DNA of 64,000 nt from Gammaproteobacteria bacterium. GTDB taxonomy: Bacteria; Pseudomonadota; Gammaproteobacteria; 21-64-14. Location of the stretch: NCBI GenBank assembly GCA_027013145.1, contig JALUXX010000011.1:124001-188000 (forward strand), given 5' to 3'. The notes under the pieces are model-generated. The model did not search any database. It had not been told where the DNA came from and saw nothing but the letters and a program-made list of their open reading frames with translations. Made by a program: the position numbers and the translations under genes. Below, in pieces: positions 29,281 through 39,554 of this stretch; within the stretch, counting starts at the first letter, position 1, and every line of letters starts with the position of its first letter.

Positions 29281-31656
29281 TCAACCGCGCGCACGCCGCA
29301 GGTTCGAGATCACCGCCTCCAACGCCTTGTCGAAGAGCAGCCCGTCGTCGACGATCGCGGCCGCGCCGCGGCGCATCTCCGTCGCGAGACCGTGAATCGT
29401 CTTCTCGGCGACCTTGAAGCCGGCGCGATTGACGAACACGAATTTCCCGGCGCGCTCCAGGCGCGCGGAGAGCTTCGCGCGCAGGCGACCGCCGTCGGGC
29501 GTGTCGAACTCGAACCAGGTACCGACCGCGACCGCCCGCAACCGCGCGACGTGCTCGTCGTCCCCGGCCGCGTCCGCACCTGCGTCGGCATCCGGCTCCC
29601 CGACCAGCACGATCTCCTCGACGGCGTCTTCGGGTTCCGCGGCCGGCTCGCCGCGGTCCTCGGGCTCGGGTTCCGACTCTGCCGCCGCCGCGGGCGTCTG
29701 CGGGGACTCGGGCTCGGGCGCCGGGATCACGGACTCCGCGGCGGGGTCGCGGGGCGCGGCCGCTACGGGGTCGGATCCGGGCTCGCGGACCTCCGCCGCC
29801 GGCTCCGCCGTGACCGGCACCCGCCCCGAGGCCTCGGGCCCCTTGATGCACTCGATGTGCAGCTCCTGCAGGGCCTGAAAATACGCGCTGAGCTGGCGCG
29901 AAGGCACCGACACCCGCGCCAGACCCTGACGCAGGTCGCGCAGCAGAGCCGGGATGGCGTCGATCAGGCGCTTGCGCTCCTCGAATCCCGATTTGGGCTC
30001 GATACTCCACAGCACCCGGTCGACGACCTCCACGCCACGCTCCCAGGCGCCGGGCGCGGCCGCGTCGTCTTCGAGCCCGATCTCCGTAAGCACCTCCACC
30101 CAGGCATCGGAGAGCATGGCGGCCACTGCATCGGGGAGTCGTCGGCCGCGAAGCCGTTCGGTGACTGCGGCGCGGGCCCGCTCGCGCGCGGCGACGACCG
30201 GATCCACAGGCTCGGCCTCGGGTTCGGCCTCGTCCGGGGTGTCCGACGCCGGCGCGACGGCGCGGCGGAACGCCTCGAGGACGTCGGCGAACACCGCGAC
30301 GTCGTCCTCGAACTCCTGCAGGATCCGCTCCACCGCCGCGGCCGCGTGCCGGTAGAGCGCCTCGGCCTCCGCGCCGGCGTCGGCACCGGCGTTCGCCGCC
30401 GTTTGCGCCAACTCGTTGAGCAACTGCCGCGCCGGGTGCTGACGGCTGCCGAAAAAGGAGCGGTCCAGCATCGCCACCTTCAGCATCGGAATCTGCAGAC
30501 GCGCCAGCACCGCCTTGATGCGGTCGGGAAGCGCGGCGTCGTCGAGGATGAAATCGAACAGCATGCTGACGATATCGATGACGTCCTCATCACTGCGCCC
30601 GAGCTGCTTGCCGGGGCCCGCCCCGGGGACCTGCGCGAGCGCGCCGCCGAGCGCCGTGCGCAGCTCGGCCGCCTCCAGCACCCGACTCTCCCCGTCCGGC
30701 AAGGGGAGCTGGTGTCCGCCGGACTGAAGCAGGTTCAGGGCCTCCAGTACGTCGTGCGCGGCGTAAACGGCGGCGGTACCGGAACCGACGCCTCCGCCCC
30801 CGGCCGCAACCGGCGCACCGGTACCGCGCCGGTCGGCGAGCAGTTCCTGGAGCGTGCCGAAGACCTCGACCTCGTCGTCACCCGCCGGGCCCCCGCCCTG
30901 CGCGGGGAGCCCGGGGCGACGCGAAAGGGGGGAACGGGCGGCGGGGACCTTGAGTTTGATGTGCGGGAGCACCCCGGCGTTGATCAGCATGTGATTGAGG
31001 TGCGTGTACAGATCGCCGAGCGCTTCCATGACCGATTTGTCGAACAGCTTGTAGACGACGAGTTTGGCCCGCACCTCCAGTTCCAGGGCCTGGGCCGCGC
31101 GCCGGAACGCGGTACAGACGCGCTTCGGATCGGTCGGGTTGGTGTCCTCGTCGAGCCTGACGCCGGGCAGCAGGTGGGCGAGGCGCGCGCGCAGATGCTC
31201 GATCGCCTGGGCGTGGCGCGAACGCGCCTTGCCGACCATTCCGTCCACGGCGAGCGACTCCTCCAGGTCGTCGTGACCTACCAGGGAAAGCTCCTCCGAG
31301 GACCAGTCGGCCTCCGACCCGTCGGCGGCGCCCGCAGCCTGGGGCTGCTCGCGGCGCAGGGCACGGAACCCGTCGAGCACCTCGGCCCGGAAGCGGCTCT
31401 CGATCTCGCTGCGCTTGAGCCGCACCTCGCGCATCGAGTCGAAGTACATGCTCTGGACGCTGTTGTTCTCGGCCTTGTCGGCGAGCGCGAACAGCGCGTC
31501 GTCGGTGTTGTCGAGCATGGACGCGAACAGCTCGGTCACGCGCCGGACGAACTGGTCCTGGAGATCGTGCAGCGGGCGCGAGACCTTGCCGTCGGCCCCG
31601 GTCGCGGCCGACTTGCCGGGTTCCGAAAAGTAGACGATGTTCGGGTCGGTGCTCAT
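29281..31656 (-). CDS. DUF1631-like protein with C-terminal PilZ-like region
   Basis: LHDLQDQFVRRVTELFASMLDNTDDALFALADKAENNSVQSMYFDSMREVRLKR; C-terminal GTWFEFDTPDGGRLRAKLSARLERAGKFVFVNRAGFKV. Confidence 0.85.
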   Translation of the reverse strand: MSTDPNIVYFSEPGKSAATGADGKVSRPLHDLQDQFVRRVTELFASMLDNTDDALFALADKAENNSVQSMYFDSMREVRLKRSEIESRFRAEVLDGFRALRREQPQAAGAADGSEADWSSEELSLVGHDDLEESLAVDGMVGKARSRHAQAIEHLRARLAHLLPGVRLDEDTNPTDPKRVCTAFRRAAQALELEVRAKLVVYKLFDKSVMEALGDLYTHLNHMLINAGVLPHIKLKVPAARSPLSRRPGLPAQGGGPAGDDEVEVFGTLQELLADRRGTGAPVAAGGGGVGSGTAAVYAAHDVLEALNLLQSGGHQLPLPDGESRVLEAAELRTALGGALAQVPGAGPGKQLGRSDEDVIDIVSMLFDFILDDAALPDRIKAVLARLQIPMLKVAMLDRSFFGSRQHPARQLLNELAQTAANAGADAGAEAEALYRHAAAAVERILQEFEDDVAVFADVLEAFRRAVAPASDTPDEAEPEAEPVDPVVAARERARAAVTERLRGRRLPDAVAAMLSDAWVEVLTEIGLEDDAAAPGAWERGVEVVDRVLWSIEPKSGFEERKRLIDAIPALLRDLRQGLARVSVPSRQLSAYFQALQELHIECIKGPEASGRVPVTAEPAAEVREPGSDPVAAAPRDPAAESVIPAPEPESPQTPAAAAESEPEPEDRGEPAAEPEDAVEEIVLVGEPDADAGADAAGDDEHVARLRAVAVGTWFEFDTPDGGRLRAKLSARLERAGKFVFVNRAGFKVAEKTIHGLATEMRRGAAAIVDDGLLFDKALEAVISNLRRARG

Positions 31657-31939
31657 GGCGTTCACCATCGCTGCGCTGCGTGGGATTCGGGGGCGGACCG
31701 GCACCCGCGCGGCGGTGCCGATCCCGTCCTGCCTCTGCGCACAGGTTAGCGACGCGGCCGGCCCCGGCGTTGATAGCGCCCGGTGTGACCGGGTTGGCAA
31801 AACCGGCGCCCGATGCCCCTTGACCGGCACCGCCGATGTTGATCCACCGCGCGGAAGCGATCCCCGTCCCCGGACGCGGGCGACGGCTGCTATGATGAGC
31901 GCCTGAGCCGCCGCCGACCCCGTCGGGAGAAGCACACCC

Positions 31940-33346
31940 TTGCATCAGGACCAGGATCCGGCCCCGGAACACCCCAACAAGGCCCCGTGGGAGCGCGCCT
32001 TCAACCGGCTGTTGACGCCGATGGAGGAGTTCATCCGCCACGAGGCGACCAGCGGCGTGATCCTGATGGTCTGCGCCGCGGTCGCGCTGATCCTGGCGAA
32101 CTCGCCGGCCGCGGAGGCCTACCGCCACATCCTGCACACCCCCATCGGCTTCCGGATCGGCGACTGGCGGCTGGAGAAGTCGCTGCATCATTGGATCAAC
32201 GACGGCCTGATGACCCTGTTCTTCTTCGTGGTCGGGCTGGAGATCAAACGCGAGATCCTGGTAGGCGAGCTGGCGAGCCCGCGCCAGGCGGCGCTGCCGG
32301 TCGCCGCCGCCGTGGGCGGAATGGTGGTGCCGGCGCTGATCTATCTGGCGTTCAACCCCGGCGGGCCCTATGTCGCGGGCTGGGGGGTGCCGATGGCGAC
32401 GGACATCGCGTTCGCCGTGGGGATACTGGTGCTGCTGGGGCGGCGCATCCCGGAGGGGCTGATCACCTTTCTGCTCGCGCTGGCGATCGTCGACGACCTC
32501 GGCGCCGTACTCGTCATCGCCGTCTTCTACACGAGCCACATCGCGCCGCTCCCGCTGGCCGCGGCGGCGGCGCTGCTGGTGATCCTGGTGGTCTTCAACC
32601 GCAGCGGCATCCGCCACCCGCTGCCGTATTTCATCACCGGCACGCTGCTGTGGCTCATGCTGCTGTACTCGGGGATTCACGCGACCATCGCCGGGGTGGT
32701 GCTGGCCCTGGCGATCCCGGCGCGCGCGCAATACGATCCGCGCCGTTTCAGCGGCTACGTGCGCGGGCTGCTCGATCGCTACGACCGCGCCGGCGGCGAC
32801 GAGACGACCCTGCTCGGGAACATCGCCCGATCCTCGCTGGTGCACACGCTCGAGCAGGGTGCGCAGCGCGTGAAGACGCCGCTACAGCGCCTGGAGCACG
32901 CGCTGCACCTGCCGGTCGCGCTCCTGGTCATGCCGCTGTTCGCGCTCGCCAACGCGGGCATCCCGGTCGACGCCCAGGCGTTGCGCGCGGCGCTCTCGCA
33001 TCCGGCCACGCTGGGAGTGTTCCTGGGACTGGTCGCGGGCAAGTTCGTGGGTATCGCGGGCGTGACCTGGGTCGGCGTCCGCCTGGGACTGGGGCGGCTG
33101 CCGGCGGGGACCGGGATGCGGCACATCGTCGGGATCGCGCTCATCGGCGGCGTCGGATTCACCATGTCGATCTTCATTGCGGAGCTGGCGTTCCCGAGTA
33201 CCGGCGGCGGACTCGTCATGGCCAAGACGGGGGTCCTGCTGGCGTCGGTGTGCGCCGGCCTCGCCGGATACCTGTGGCTGCTCGTGGTGACCCGGCGGGC
33301 GCCGCAGGATCGGGATCCGCCGCCGGCGCAGGACGCGACATCATGA
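31940..33346 (+). CDS. nhaA: Na+/H+ antiporter NhaA (TTG start)
   Basis: [27 protein letters not shown] ... [52 protein letters not shown]. Confidence 0.96.
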   Translation: MHQDQDPAPEHPNKAPWERAFNRLLTPMEEFIRHEATSGVILMVCAAVALILANSPAAEAYRHILHTPIGFRIGDWRLEKSLHHWINDGLMTLFFFVVGLEIKREILVGELASPRQAALPVAAAVGGMVVPALIYLAFNPGGPYVAGWGVPMATDIAFAVGILVLLGRRIPEGLITFLLALAIVDDLGAVLVIAVFYTSHIAPLPLAAAAALLVILVVFNRSGIRHPLPYFITGTLLWLMLLYSGIHATIAGVVLALAIPARAQYDPRRFSGYVRGLLDRYDRAGGDETTLLGNIARSSLVHTLEQGAQRVKTPLQRLEHALHLPVALLVMPLFALANAGIPVDAQALRAALSHPATLGVFLGLVAGKFVGIAGVTWVGVRLGLGRLPAGTGMRHIVGIALIGGVGFTMSIFIAELAFPSTGGGLVMAKTGVLLASVCAGLAGYLWLLVVTRRAPQDRDPPPAQDATS

Positions 33347-34302
33347 AAGAGGCGGCCGGGTCGGGGACCGCCGCAGAGGGCCCCGGGTGCGGCGCCCCTG
33401 TCATGGCGAGCGCCCCGGAGGGACCCCCGCCCCCGGATCCCGCGGCGGTGGCCGATGACGTGCGGCGCGCGCTTGGCGAGGATCTCGGGGACGGCGACCG
33501 CACGGCGCGGCTGATCCCGGCCGCCACCGTGGCGGGCGCCGTGGTGATCACCCGCGAGCCCTGCGTGCTCAGCGGGCGCCCCTGGTTCGACGAAGTCTAC
33601 GCGCAGATCGATCCGCGGGTGCGGATCGTCTGGGCGGTGCCGGAGGGCGGGTGGGCCGCGGCCGGAACCGTCCTGTGCACCCTGCGGGGGGCGGCGCGCG
33701 CGCTCGTGAGCGGCGAGCGCTGCGCGCTGAACTTCCTGCAGTTGTTGTCCGGCGTCGCGACGCGCACACGCGCCTTCGTCGACGCGGTCGCCGGCACCGG
33801 CGTGCGCATCCTCGACACCCGCAAGACCCTTCCCGGCCTGCGCGCGGCGCAGAAGTATGCCGTACGCTGCGGCGGCGGTCACAACCACCGGATGGGTCTC
33901 TATGACGCGCTCCTCGTCAAGGAGAACCACATCGCCACATGCGGATCCGTCGCCGCGGCAATCGCCGCGGCGCGACGCAGCTCGCCGGGGATGCCGGTGG
34001 AGATCGAAGTCGAGGATCTCGACCAACTGACCTCGGCCCTGGAGGCGGGCGCCGAGCGTATCCTGCTGGACAACTTCGACACCGGGGCGATGCGCCGTGC
34101 CGTCGCACTCACCGCGGGGCGCGCACGGCTCGAGGCCTCGGGCGGCATCGACCTCGCACGCGCAGCGGCGATCGCCGCCACCGGGGTCGACGATATCTCC
34201 GTCGGCGCCCTGACGAAGGACGTCCGCGCCGTGGACCTCTCGATGCGCTTCGACGATCCGCGCGGCGGACCGGCGCCGGACGGTGCGCCGGCGCGGGACT
34301 GA
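33343..34302 (+). CDS. nadC: Nicotinate-nucleotide pyrophosphorylase (carboxylating)
   Basis: [19 protein letters not shown] ... [42 protein letters not shown] ... [30 protein letters not shown]. Confidence 0.96.
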   Translation: MKEAAGSGTAAEGPGCGAPVMASAPEGPPPPDPAAVADDVRRALGEDLGDGDRTARLIPAATVAGAVVITREPCVLSGRPWFDEVYAQIDPRVRIVWAVPEGGWAAAGTVLCTLRGAARALVSGERCALNFLQLLSGVATRTRAFVDAVAGTGVRILDTRKTLPGLRAAQKYAVRCGGGHNHRMGLYDALLVKENHIATCGSVAAAIAAARRSSPGMPVEIEVEDLDQLTSALEAGAERILLDNFDTGAMRRAVALTAGRARLEASGGIDLARAAAIAATGVDDISVGALTKDVRAVDLSMRFDDPRGGPAPDGAPARD

Positions 34303-34378
34303 AACACCCGCGGGTCGAATTCGTTCCGCCACCCGGCGGGCGGTGGAACGTTGCAACCTACGGGGAGGGCCGGTGACA

Positions 34379-34966
34379 ATGGACCCGGGCGCACATCGAA
34401 GCCGGATACGGCGCCGGCGCCGAGACCTCGACGCGGCGAAGCGCGCCGCGTGCGCGGAACAGGTCGCGCGCCGGGTCGCCGGCAGCGGATGGTTCCGCCG
34501 CAGCCGGCGCGTGGCGGCCTACCTCGCGGTCGGCGGGGAACTCGATCCCGGGCCGTTGATCGAGCGGGCGTGGGCGCTCGGAAAGACCGTCTACCTGCCG
34601 GTGCTCGATCCGCTGCAGCCGCGGCTTTGGTTCGCGCGTTACCGGCCGGGCGATGCGCTTGCGTACAACCGATTCGGGATCCCGGAGCCGACCGCCGGGG
34701 ACCGCAGGCGGCTGCCGCCGTGGGCGCTCGATCTGGTTCTCGCGCCGCTGGTCGCATTCGATGCCGCCGGCACCCGCCTCGGAATGGGAGGCGGCTACTA
34801 CGACCGGACCTTCGGCTACCTGCGCGCGCGCAGGCGCTGGCGGAAACCGCACCTGGTCGGGCTGGCCTATGAATTCCAGCGCGTGCCCGAGCTTCCGAGG
34901 CGGCCCTGGGACGTCGCATTGGACGGATGCGCCACCGAGCACGCGCTGTATTGGTGGACCCCGTGA
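34379..34966 (+). CDS. 5-formyltetrahydrofolate cyclo-ligase
   Basis: VAAYLAVGGELDPGPLIERAWALGKTVYLPVLDP ... DLVLAPLVAFDAAGTRLGMGGGYYDRTFGYL. Confidence 0.93.
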   Translation: MDPGAHRSRIRRRRRDLDAAKRAACAEQVARRVAGSGWFRRSRRVAAYLAVGGELDPGPLIERAWALGKTVYLPVLDPLQPRLWFARYRPGDALAYNRFGIPEPTAGDRRRLPPWALDLVLAPLVAFDAAGTRLGMGGGYYDRTFGYLRARRRWRKPHLVGLAYEFQRVPELPRRPWDVALDGCATEHALYWWTP

Positions 34967-35054
34967 AGGCGCGGCGCACCGAAGCGGCGGTGCGGCCACG
35001 ACGGATAGTGCCGCCGCCGGCGCCCCCCCGGCGCGGCGGAGGACGAAGGTAGCG

Positions 35055-35516
35055 ATGCAGTACTGGCTGATGAAATCCGAACCGGCGACGTTCTCACTGG
35101 AGGACCTGCGCCGGGCCCCGCGAGGTACCGAGCCCTGGGACGGAGTGCGCAATTATCAGGCGCGCAACTTCATCCGCGACATGCGGCGCGGTGATCTGGC
35201 TTTCTTCTACCACTCCAACTGCCCGCAGCCGGCCGTCGTCGGCATCATGGAGATCGTGCGCGAGGCCTACCCCGACCACACCGCGCTGGATCCGAGCAGT
35301 GACCACTACGACCCCAAGGCCACGGCCGCAAACCCACGCTGGTACATGGTGGACGTGCGCTATCGCCGGGCCTTGCGCCGCCCGGTGACCCTGGAGGCAC
35401 TCAAGGACCGGCCGGAGCTGGCGGGCATGCCCCTCGTACGCCGCGGCAACCGCCTCTCGGTCATGCCGGTGACGCGGTCGCAGTGGGACTGCATCCTGCG
35501 GCTGGGCGGCGAGTAA
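35055..35516 (+). CDS. EVE domain protein
   Basis: MQYWLMKSEPATFSLEDLRR ... WDGVRNYQARNFIRDMRRGDLAFFYHSNCPQPAVVGIMEIVREAYPDHTALD. Confidence 0.93.
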   Translation: MQYWLMKSEPATFSLEDLRRAPRGTEPWDGVRNYQARNFIRDMRRGDLAFFYHSNCPQPAVVGIMEIVREAYPDHTALDPSSDHYDPKATAANPRWYMVDVRYRRALRRPVTLEALKDRPELAGMPLVRRGNRLSVMPVTRSQWDCILRLGGE

Positions 35517-35517
35517 G

Positions 35518-36210
35518 GTGGTGCGAGTCTATCATTTCCGCTGGGTACCCGAGGCGCAGCGGCTGCGCCTGGCGCTGGCGGGCAAGGGTATCGAATGGGA
35601 AGATCACCCCCTCGACTATCAGGACGACGCCACCTTCTTCGAGCTCGGGATCGCACGCCGGGTCCCGGCGCTGCAGATCGGTGCCGACTCCGGACCGCTT
35701 ACCGATGTGAACGAGATTCTGTGGCGGATCGACGAATGGTTCCCCGACACCCCGCCGCTGGTGACCGGTCGCCTCGCCGAAGACGCGTGGCGCGCGCTGT
35801 TGGACTGGCGGTCACGCGCCGACGCGATCCTGCAGCGCCTCTACGCCCCGCTCGCCCCGGCCTGGCGGGGCTTGGGCGACGACCCTGCCGCCCTGGCCGC
35901 CTACCGCTCCGAGGTCGAGGGGCGCTTCGGCGCGAGTCTCGAGGCGCTGGCCAACGACCGCTACGCCGGCTACGCGCAGTTCGCGCGCATGAGCCGCCTG
36001 CCGCAACTGGCCGCGATGCTGGCGCGCGAACGCTTCTATGCGGGGCGCCCGAGCATCGCCGACGCCGTGCTCTGCGCGGACCTTTTCCCCCTGCAGTTCC
36101 TGGACGGCGTCGCCCTTCCGATCGACCTCCTCTACTACCTCGAGCGCGTCACGGAATCCTTCGGGCTCGATCTGCGCCAGGGCCTGCTCTCCGGGGAGAC
36201 GGGCCCGTAG
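35518..36210 (+). CDS. Glutathione S-transferase family protein
   Basis: VRVYHFRWVPEAQRLRLALAGKGIEWEDHPLDYQDD; thioredoxin-like N-domain and helical C-domain. Confidence 0.85.
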   Translation: MVRVYHFRWVPEAQRLRLALAGKGIEWEDHPLDYQDDATFFELGIARRVPALQIGADSGPLTDVNEILWRIDEWFPDTPPLVTGRLAEDAWRALLDWRSRADAILQRLYAPLAPAWRGLGDDPAALAAYRSEVEGRFGASLEALANDRYAGYAQFARMSRLPQLAAMLARERFYAGRPSIADAVLCADLFPLQFLDGVALPIDLLYYLERVTESFGLDLRQGLLSGETGP

Positions 36211-36270
36211 CACCCACGGGACCGGCGGCTGCGGCGTAGCGGAACGACCACAAATGCGGAGGCATGAGCA

Positions 36271-36600
36271 ATGACCCTGACCGAACTCCTGGAGTTTCTC
36301 GACCGCAACACCGGCTGCGGCCTCTGCGACGGCAGTCCCGCAGAGAGCGTGGCCAAGGCCCTCGGCGCCACCCATCGCGATCCCTTGATGGGCGAAGTGA
36401 TCGCGGCCCTCGCCGCACACGCCGGCGGCGGCGCGGACGGCGTGGTGGAGCGCGCCGAGATGGTGAAGGCGCTGGGTCCGATACGCCTGAAGTACATGGC
36501 CGACGACGCGCCGGTCGACGCGTTCCGCACCGTGCAACAACTGGTCGACGCGATCGACGCCGCGTTCGACGAGGAGGCATTGCGGGCGCGAGGGAAGTGA
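36271..36600 (+). CDS. Hypothetical protein (109 aa)
   Basis: Intact ORF MTLTELLEFLDRNTGCGLCDGSPAESVAKALGATHRD..., in series with flanking genes. Confidence 0.55.
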   Translation: MTLTELLEFLDRNTGCGLCDGSPAESVAKALGATHRDPLMGEVIAALAAHAGGGADGVVERAEMVKALGPIRLKYMADDAPVDAFRTVQQLVDAIDAAFDEEALRARGK

Positions 36601-36740
36601 GCGCGCGCAACCCGGCTATCGTCGACCGACCACAGGAGGGTGGCGCGACGGATCGTCGGCGCCGGGTCGGCGCCCGCGCCCATATCAAAAATCACTAGCA
36701 TTTTGAAGCGGGTTGTATATACTCGGGAGCGGGCAACTGA

Positions 36741-36761
36741 TAGTAACTCGGGAGGTTACTA
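36741..36761 (+). promoter_or_regulatory. RBS-containing hairpin upstream of the K/R-rich gene
   Basis: TAGTAAC-TCGGGAG-GTTACTA(TGG): perfect 7-bp stem; SD GGGAGG split over loop and stem; last stem base is the A of the ATG. Confidence 0.6.
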
Positions 36762-36997
36762 TGGCAAAGAAGAGAGCGACAGCGAAACGGAAGACGAAGA
36801 AGAAGGCCGCGACCAAGAGAAAGGTCGCGAAGAAGAAGACGGCAAAGAAGAAGACTGCGAAGCGCAAGACGGCAAAGCGCAAGACGGCAAAGAAGAAGAC
36901 CACTGCCAAGAGGAAGACCGCGAAGAAGAAGACGGCAAAGCGCAAGACCGCAAAGCGCAAGACCGCGAAGAAGAAGACCGCGAAGAAGAAGAGATAG
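36761..36997 (+). CDS. Histone H1-like Lys/Arg/Ala/Thr-repeat protein (78 aa)
   Basis: MAKKRATAKRKTKKKAATKRKVAKKKTAKKKTAKRKTAKRKTAKKKTTAKRKTAKKKTAKRKTAKRKTAKKKTAKKKR; SD, start and downstream terminator. Confidence 0.85.
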   Translation: MAKKRATAKRKTKKKAATKRKVAKKKTAKKKTAKRKTAKRKTAKKKTTAKRKTAKKKTAKRKTAKRKTAKKKTAKKKR

Positions 36998-37066
36998 CGG
37001 TCGCCGCGAAGCGGTCCCCCGCCGCGCGCTCGATACGGTGGCGGGACGCTTGCAGCAACCAATCGA

Positions 37067-37092
37067 AAGGCCCGCGAAATGCGGGCCTTTTT
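37067..37092 (+). terminator. Rho-independent terminator after the K/R-rich gene
   Basis: AAGGCCCGC-GAAAT-GCGGGCCTTTTTT. Confidence 0.9.
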
Positions 37093-37105
37093 TATTAAAA
37101 AACAA

Positions 37106-38644
37106 TTAGATATTCGCTTGCGGCGGCGCCAGGAAGAGTTCGTAGACGGGGTTGTCGCTCTCTTCGCGATAGGGGTAACCGACGCCCTCGAGGAACTCCA
37201 CGAAGCGTTCGCGATCCGCACTCGGCACCTGGATTCCGACCAGGACGCGGCCGTAATCGGCGCCGTGGTTGCGGTAGTGAAACATGCTGATGTTCCAACG
37301 ATGGCCGATGCGCGTGAGGAAACGCAGCAGGGCCCCCGGTCGTTCCGGAAACTCGAAGCGGTAGATGCGCTCGTCGCGAATCTCCGGTGCATGCCCGCCG
37401 ACCATGTAGCGGACGTGGAGCTTGGCGGTCTCGTTCTCGCTCAGGTCGGTGACGGGGTAGCCCCGGGCCCGGAGCCCGGCGATCAGCCGCTCACGCCCCT
37501 CGTCGCCGTCGTCCAGCTTGACCCCCGCGAACACCCGGGCGGCGGCCGGGTCGGCGTAACGGTAGTTGAACTCCGTGATGCTGCGGTGGCCGATGGCGCG
37601 GCAGAAGGCCCGGAAACTGCCGGGGCGCTCGGGGATCGTCACCGCCAGCAGGGCCTCGCGCCGCTCACCGAGTTCGGCCCGCTCGGCGACGTGGCGCAGT
37701 CCGTCGAAGTTGATGTTGGCGCCGCTGTTGATCGCCACCAGGGACGCATCCCGCAGGCCGGTGCGCTCGACGTAGCGCTTGATCCCGGCTACCGCCAGCG
37801 CACCGGCCGGTTCGACGATCGAACGCGTATCGTCGAATACGTCCTTGATGGCCGCGCAGATCTCGTCCGAGGTGGTCAGCACCACCTCGTCGACGAGGCG
37901 GCGGGCGATGCGGAACGGTTCACGGCCCACTTGGCGCACGGCCACGCCGTCGGCGAAGATGCCGACCTGTTTCAGGGCCACCCGCCGGCCGCGCTCCAGC
38001 GCCCGGTGCAGGGTCGGCGCGTCGTCGGGCTCGACGCCGATCACCCGGGTCTCCGGTCGCAGGGCCTTCACGTAGGCCGCGATGCCCGCGATCAGCCCCC
38101 CGCCGCCCACGGGCACGAAGATCGCGTGGAGTGCGCCGGAATGCTGACGCAGGACCTCCATGGCGACGGTACCCTGTCCGGCGATGACCTCGGGGTCGTC
38201 GTAGGGGTGAATGAAGGTCATGCCCCGCTCGCGGGCCAGCCCCACGGCGTGACGGTACGCCTCGTCATAGGTGTCGCCGTGCAACACGGTGCGCGCGCCG
38301 CGGGCACGCACCGCTTCGACCTTGATCGACGGGGTCGTGCGCGGCATGACGATCAGCGCCCGCAATCCCAGGCGTTGCGCCGCGAGCGCGACCCCCTGGG
38401 CGTGATTGCCGGCGGAGGCGGCGACGACGCCGTGCGCGGCGGACTCGGGCGCGAGGCGCGCCATCTTGTTGTAGGCGCCCCGCAGCTTGAACGAGAACAC
38501 CGGCTGGAGATCCTCGCGTTTGAGGAGCACGCGGTTGCCGAGTCGGGCGGAGAGCAGGGGTGCTTCGCTCAGCGGCGTCTCGACGGCGACATCGTAGACC
38601 CGCGCGTTCAGGATCCGCTCGAGGTAGTTTCGGGGCATCGGCAT
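37106..38644 (-). CDS. ilvA: Threonine ammonia-lyase, biosynthetic
   Basis: LLKREDLQPVFSFKLRGAYNKMA ... ASAGNHAQGVALAAQRLG ... PVGGGGLIAGIAAYVKALRP; two C-terminal ACT-like regulatory repeats. Confidence 0.97.
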   Translation of the reverse strand: MPMPRNYLERILNARVYDVAVETPLSEAPLLSARLGNRVLLKREDLQPVFSFKLRGAYNKMARLAPESAAHGVVAASAGNHAQGVALAAQRLGLRALIVMPRTTPSIKVEAVRARGARTVLHGDTYDEAYRHAVGLARERGMTFIHPYDDPEVIAGQGTVAMEVLRQHSGALHAIFVPVGGGGLIAGIAAYVKALRPETRVIGVEPDDAPTLHRALERGRRVALKQVGIFADGVAVRQVGREPFRIARRLVDEVVLTTSDEICAAIKDVFDDTRSIVEPAGALAVAGIKRYVERTGLRDASLVAINSGANINFDGLRHVAERAELGERREALLAVTIPERPGSFRAFCRAIGHRSITEFNYRYADPAAARVFAGVKLDDGDEGRERLIAGLRARGYPVTDLSENETAKLHVRYMVGGHAPEIRDERIYRFEFPERPGALLRFLTRIGHRWNISMFHYRNHGADYGRVLVGIQVPSADRERFVEFLEGVGYPYREESDNPVYELFLAPPQANI

Positions 38645-38866
38645 ACGTTATCAGGGGGAGAAGACGCGCGCCATATGGGCGCGGGGGGGGAGCGCCCGGC
38701 GTTCGTTTCCGGTGCGGGCGGTCGCAACGCGCACCGGCCTGCGAAGCCGCAGGGGATGTTCAGACGCAGGAACCCGTCCCCCGGGGTCGGGTTTGCAGCG
38801 CGGGCGGCGCGGGTTATGATCGGGGGCGCCAAGGGCGCCGCGTAAGAGGGCGTCGCGGGAGACACG

Positions 38867-39523
38867 ATGGGCGACACCGATCAGAAGCAACGCGCGGCCG
38901 AGGCCGCGCTCGAGCAGGTCGAGGCGGGCACCGTGATCGGAGTCGGCACCGGGTCGACCGCCGATTTCTTCATCGATGCACTGGCGCGGATCAAATCCAA
39001 GATCGACGGTGCGGTGGCGAGTTCGGAGGCGTCGGCGCAGCGCCTGCGCGGGCACGGAATCCCGGTGCTGGATCTCAACGATGTCGGCGAACTGCCCCTG
39101 TATGTGGACGGCGCCGACGAGGCCAACCGCCACCTGCAACTCATCAAGGGCGGGGGCGGGGCGCTCACGCGCGAGAAGATCGTCGCCGCGGCGAGCCGGC
39201 GTTTCGTATGCATCGCCCACGAGGCCAAGCTGGTGGACGTGCTCGGCGCCTTCCCGCTCCCGGTCGAAGTCATTCCGATGGCGCGCAGCTACGTGGCGCG
39301 CGAGCTGGTCCGGCGCGGCGGACAGCCGGTGCTGCGCGAGGGCTTCGTGACCGACAACGGGAACGCGATCCTGGATGTGCGCGGGTTGCGGATCGCCGAG
39401 CCCGCGAAGCTGGAAGCCGACCTGAACAACATCCCCGGCGTCGTCACCAACGGGATCTTCGCGCTGCGCCCGGCGGACCTGCTGATCCTCGGCACCGCCG
39501 ACGGGACGCGCACGCTCGACTGA
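38867..39523 (+). CDS. rpiA: Ribose-5-phosphate isomerase A
   Basis: [19 protein letters not shown] ... [50 protein letters not shown]. Confidence 0.97.
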   Translation: MGDTDQKQRAAEAALEQVEAGTVIGVGTGSTADFFIDALARIKSKIDGAVASSEASAQRLRGHGIPVLDLNDVGELPLYVDGADEANRHLQLIKGGGGALTREKIVAAASRRFVCIAHEAKLVDVLGAFPLPVEVIPMARSYVARELVRRGGQPVLREGFVTDNGNAILDVRGLRIAEPAKLEADLNNIPGVVTNGIFALRPADLLILGTADGTRTLD

Positions 39524-39554
39524 GGAGTCCGCCGCAGGGCGGGGGAGGAGACGA

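Noticed and set aside
31657-31939. Possible Na+/Li+ riboswitch upstream of nhaA
   Set aside because: A likely extended -10 (TGCTATGAT, ~31888-31896) leaves only ~40 nt of leader, too short for an aptamer.
34303-34378. Possible 6S RNA upstream of the 5-formyltetrahydrofolate cyclo-ligase gene (common proteobacterial location)
   Set aside because: Only ~75 bp of intergenic space; too short for 6S RNA and no matching fold.
36640-37098. Acidic D/E/K/R-rich alternative frame overlapping the K/R-rich gene
   Set aside because: Expected by-product of AAG/GCG repeats read in another frame; the KKKTA frame has the SD/start and family resemblance.
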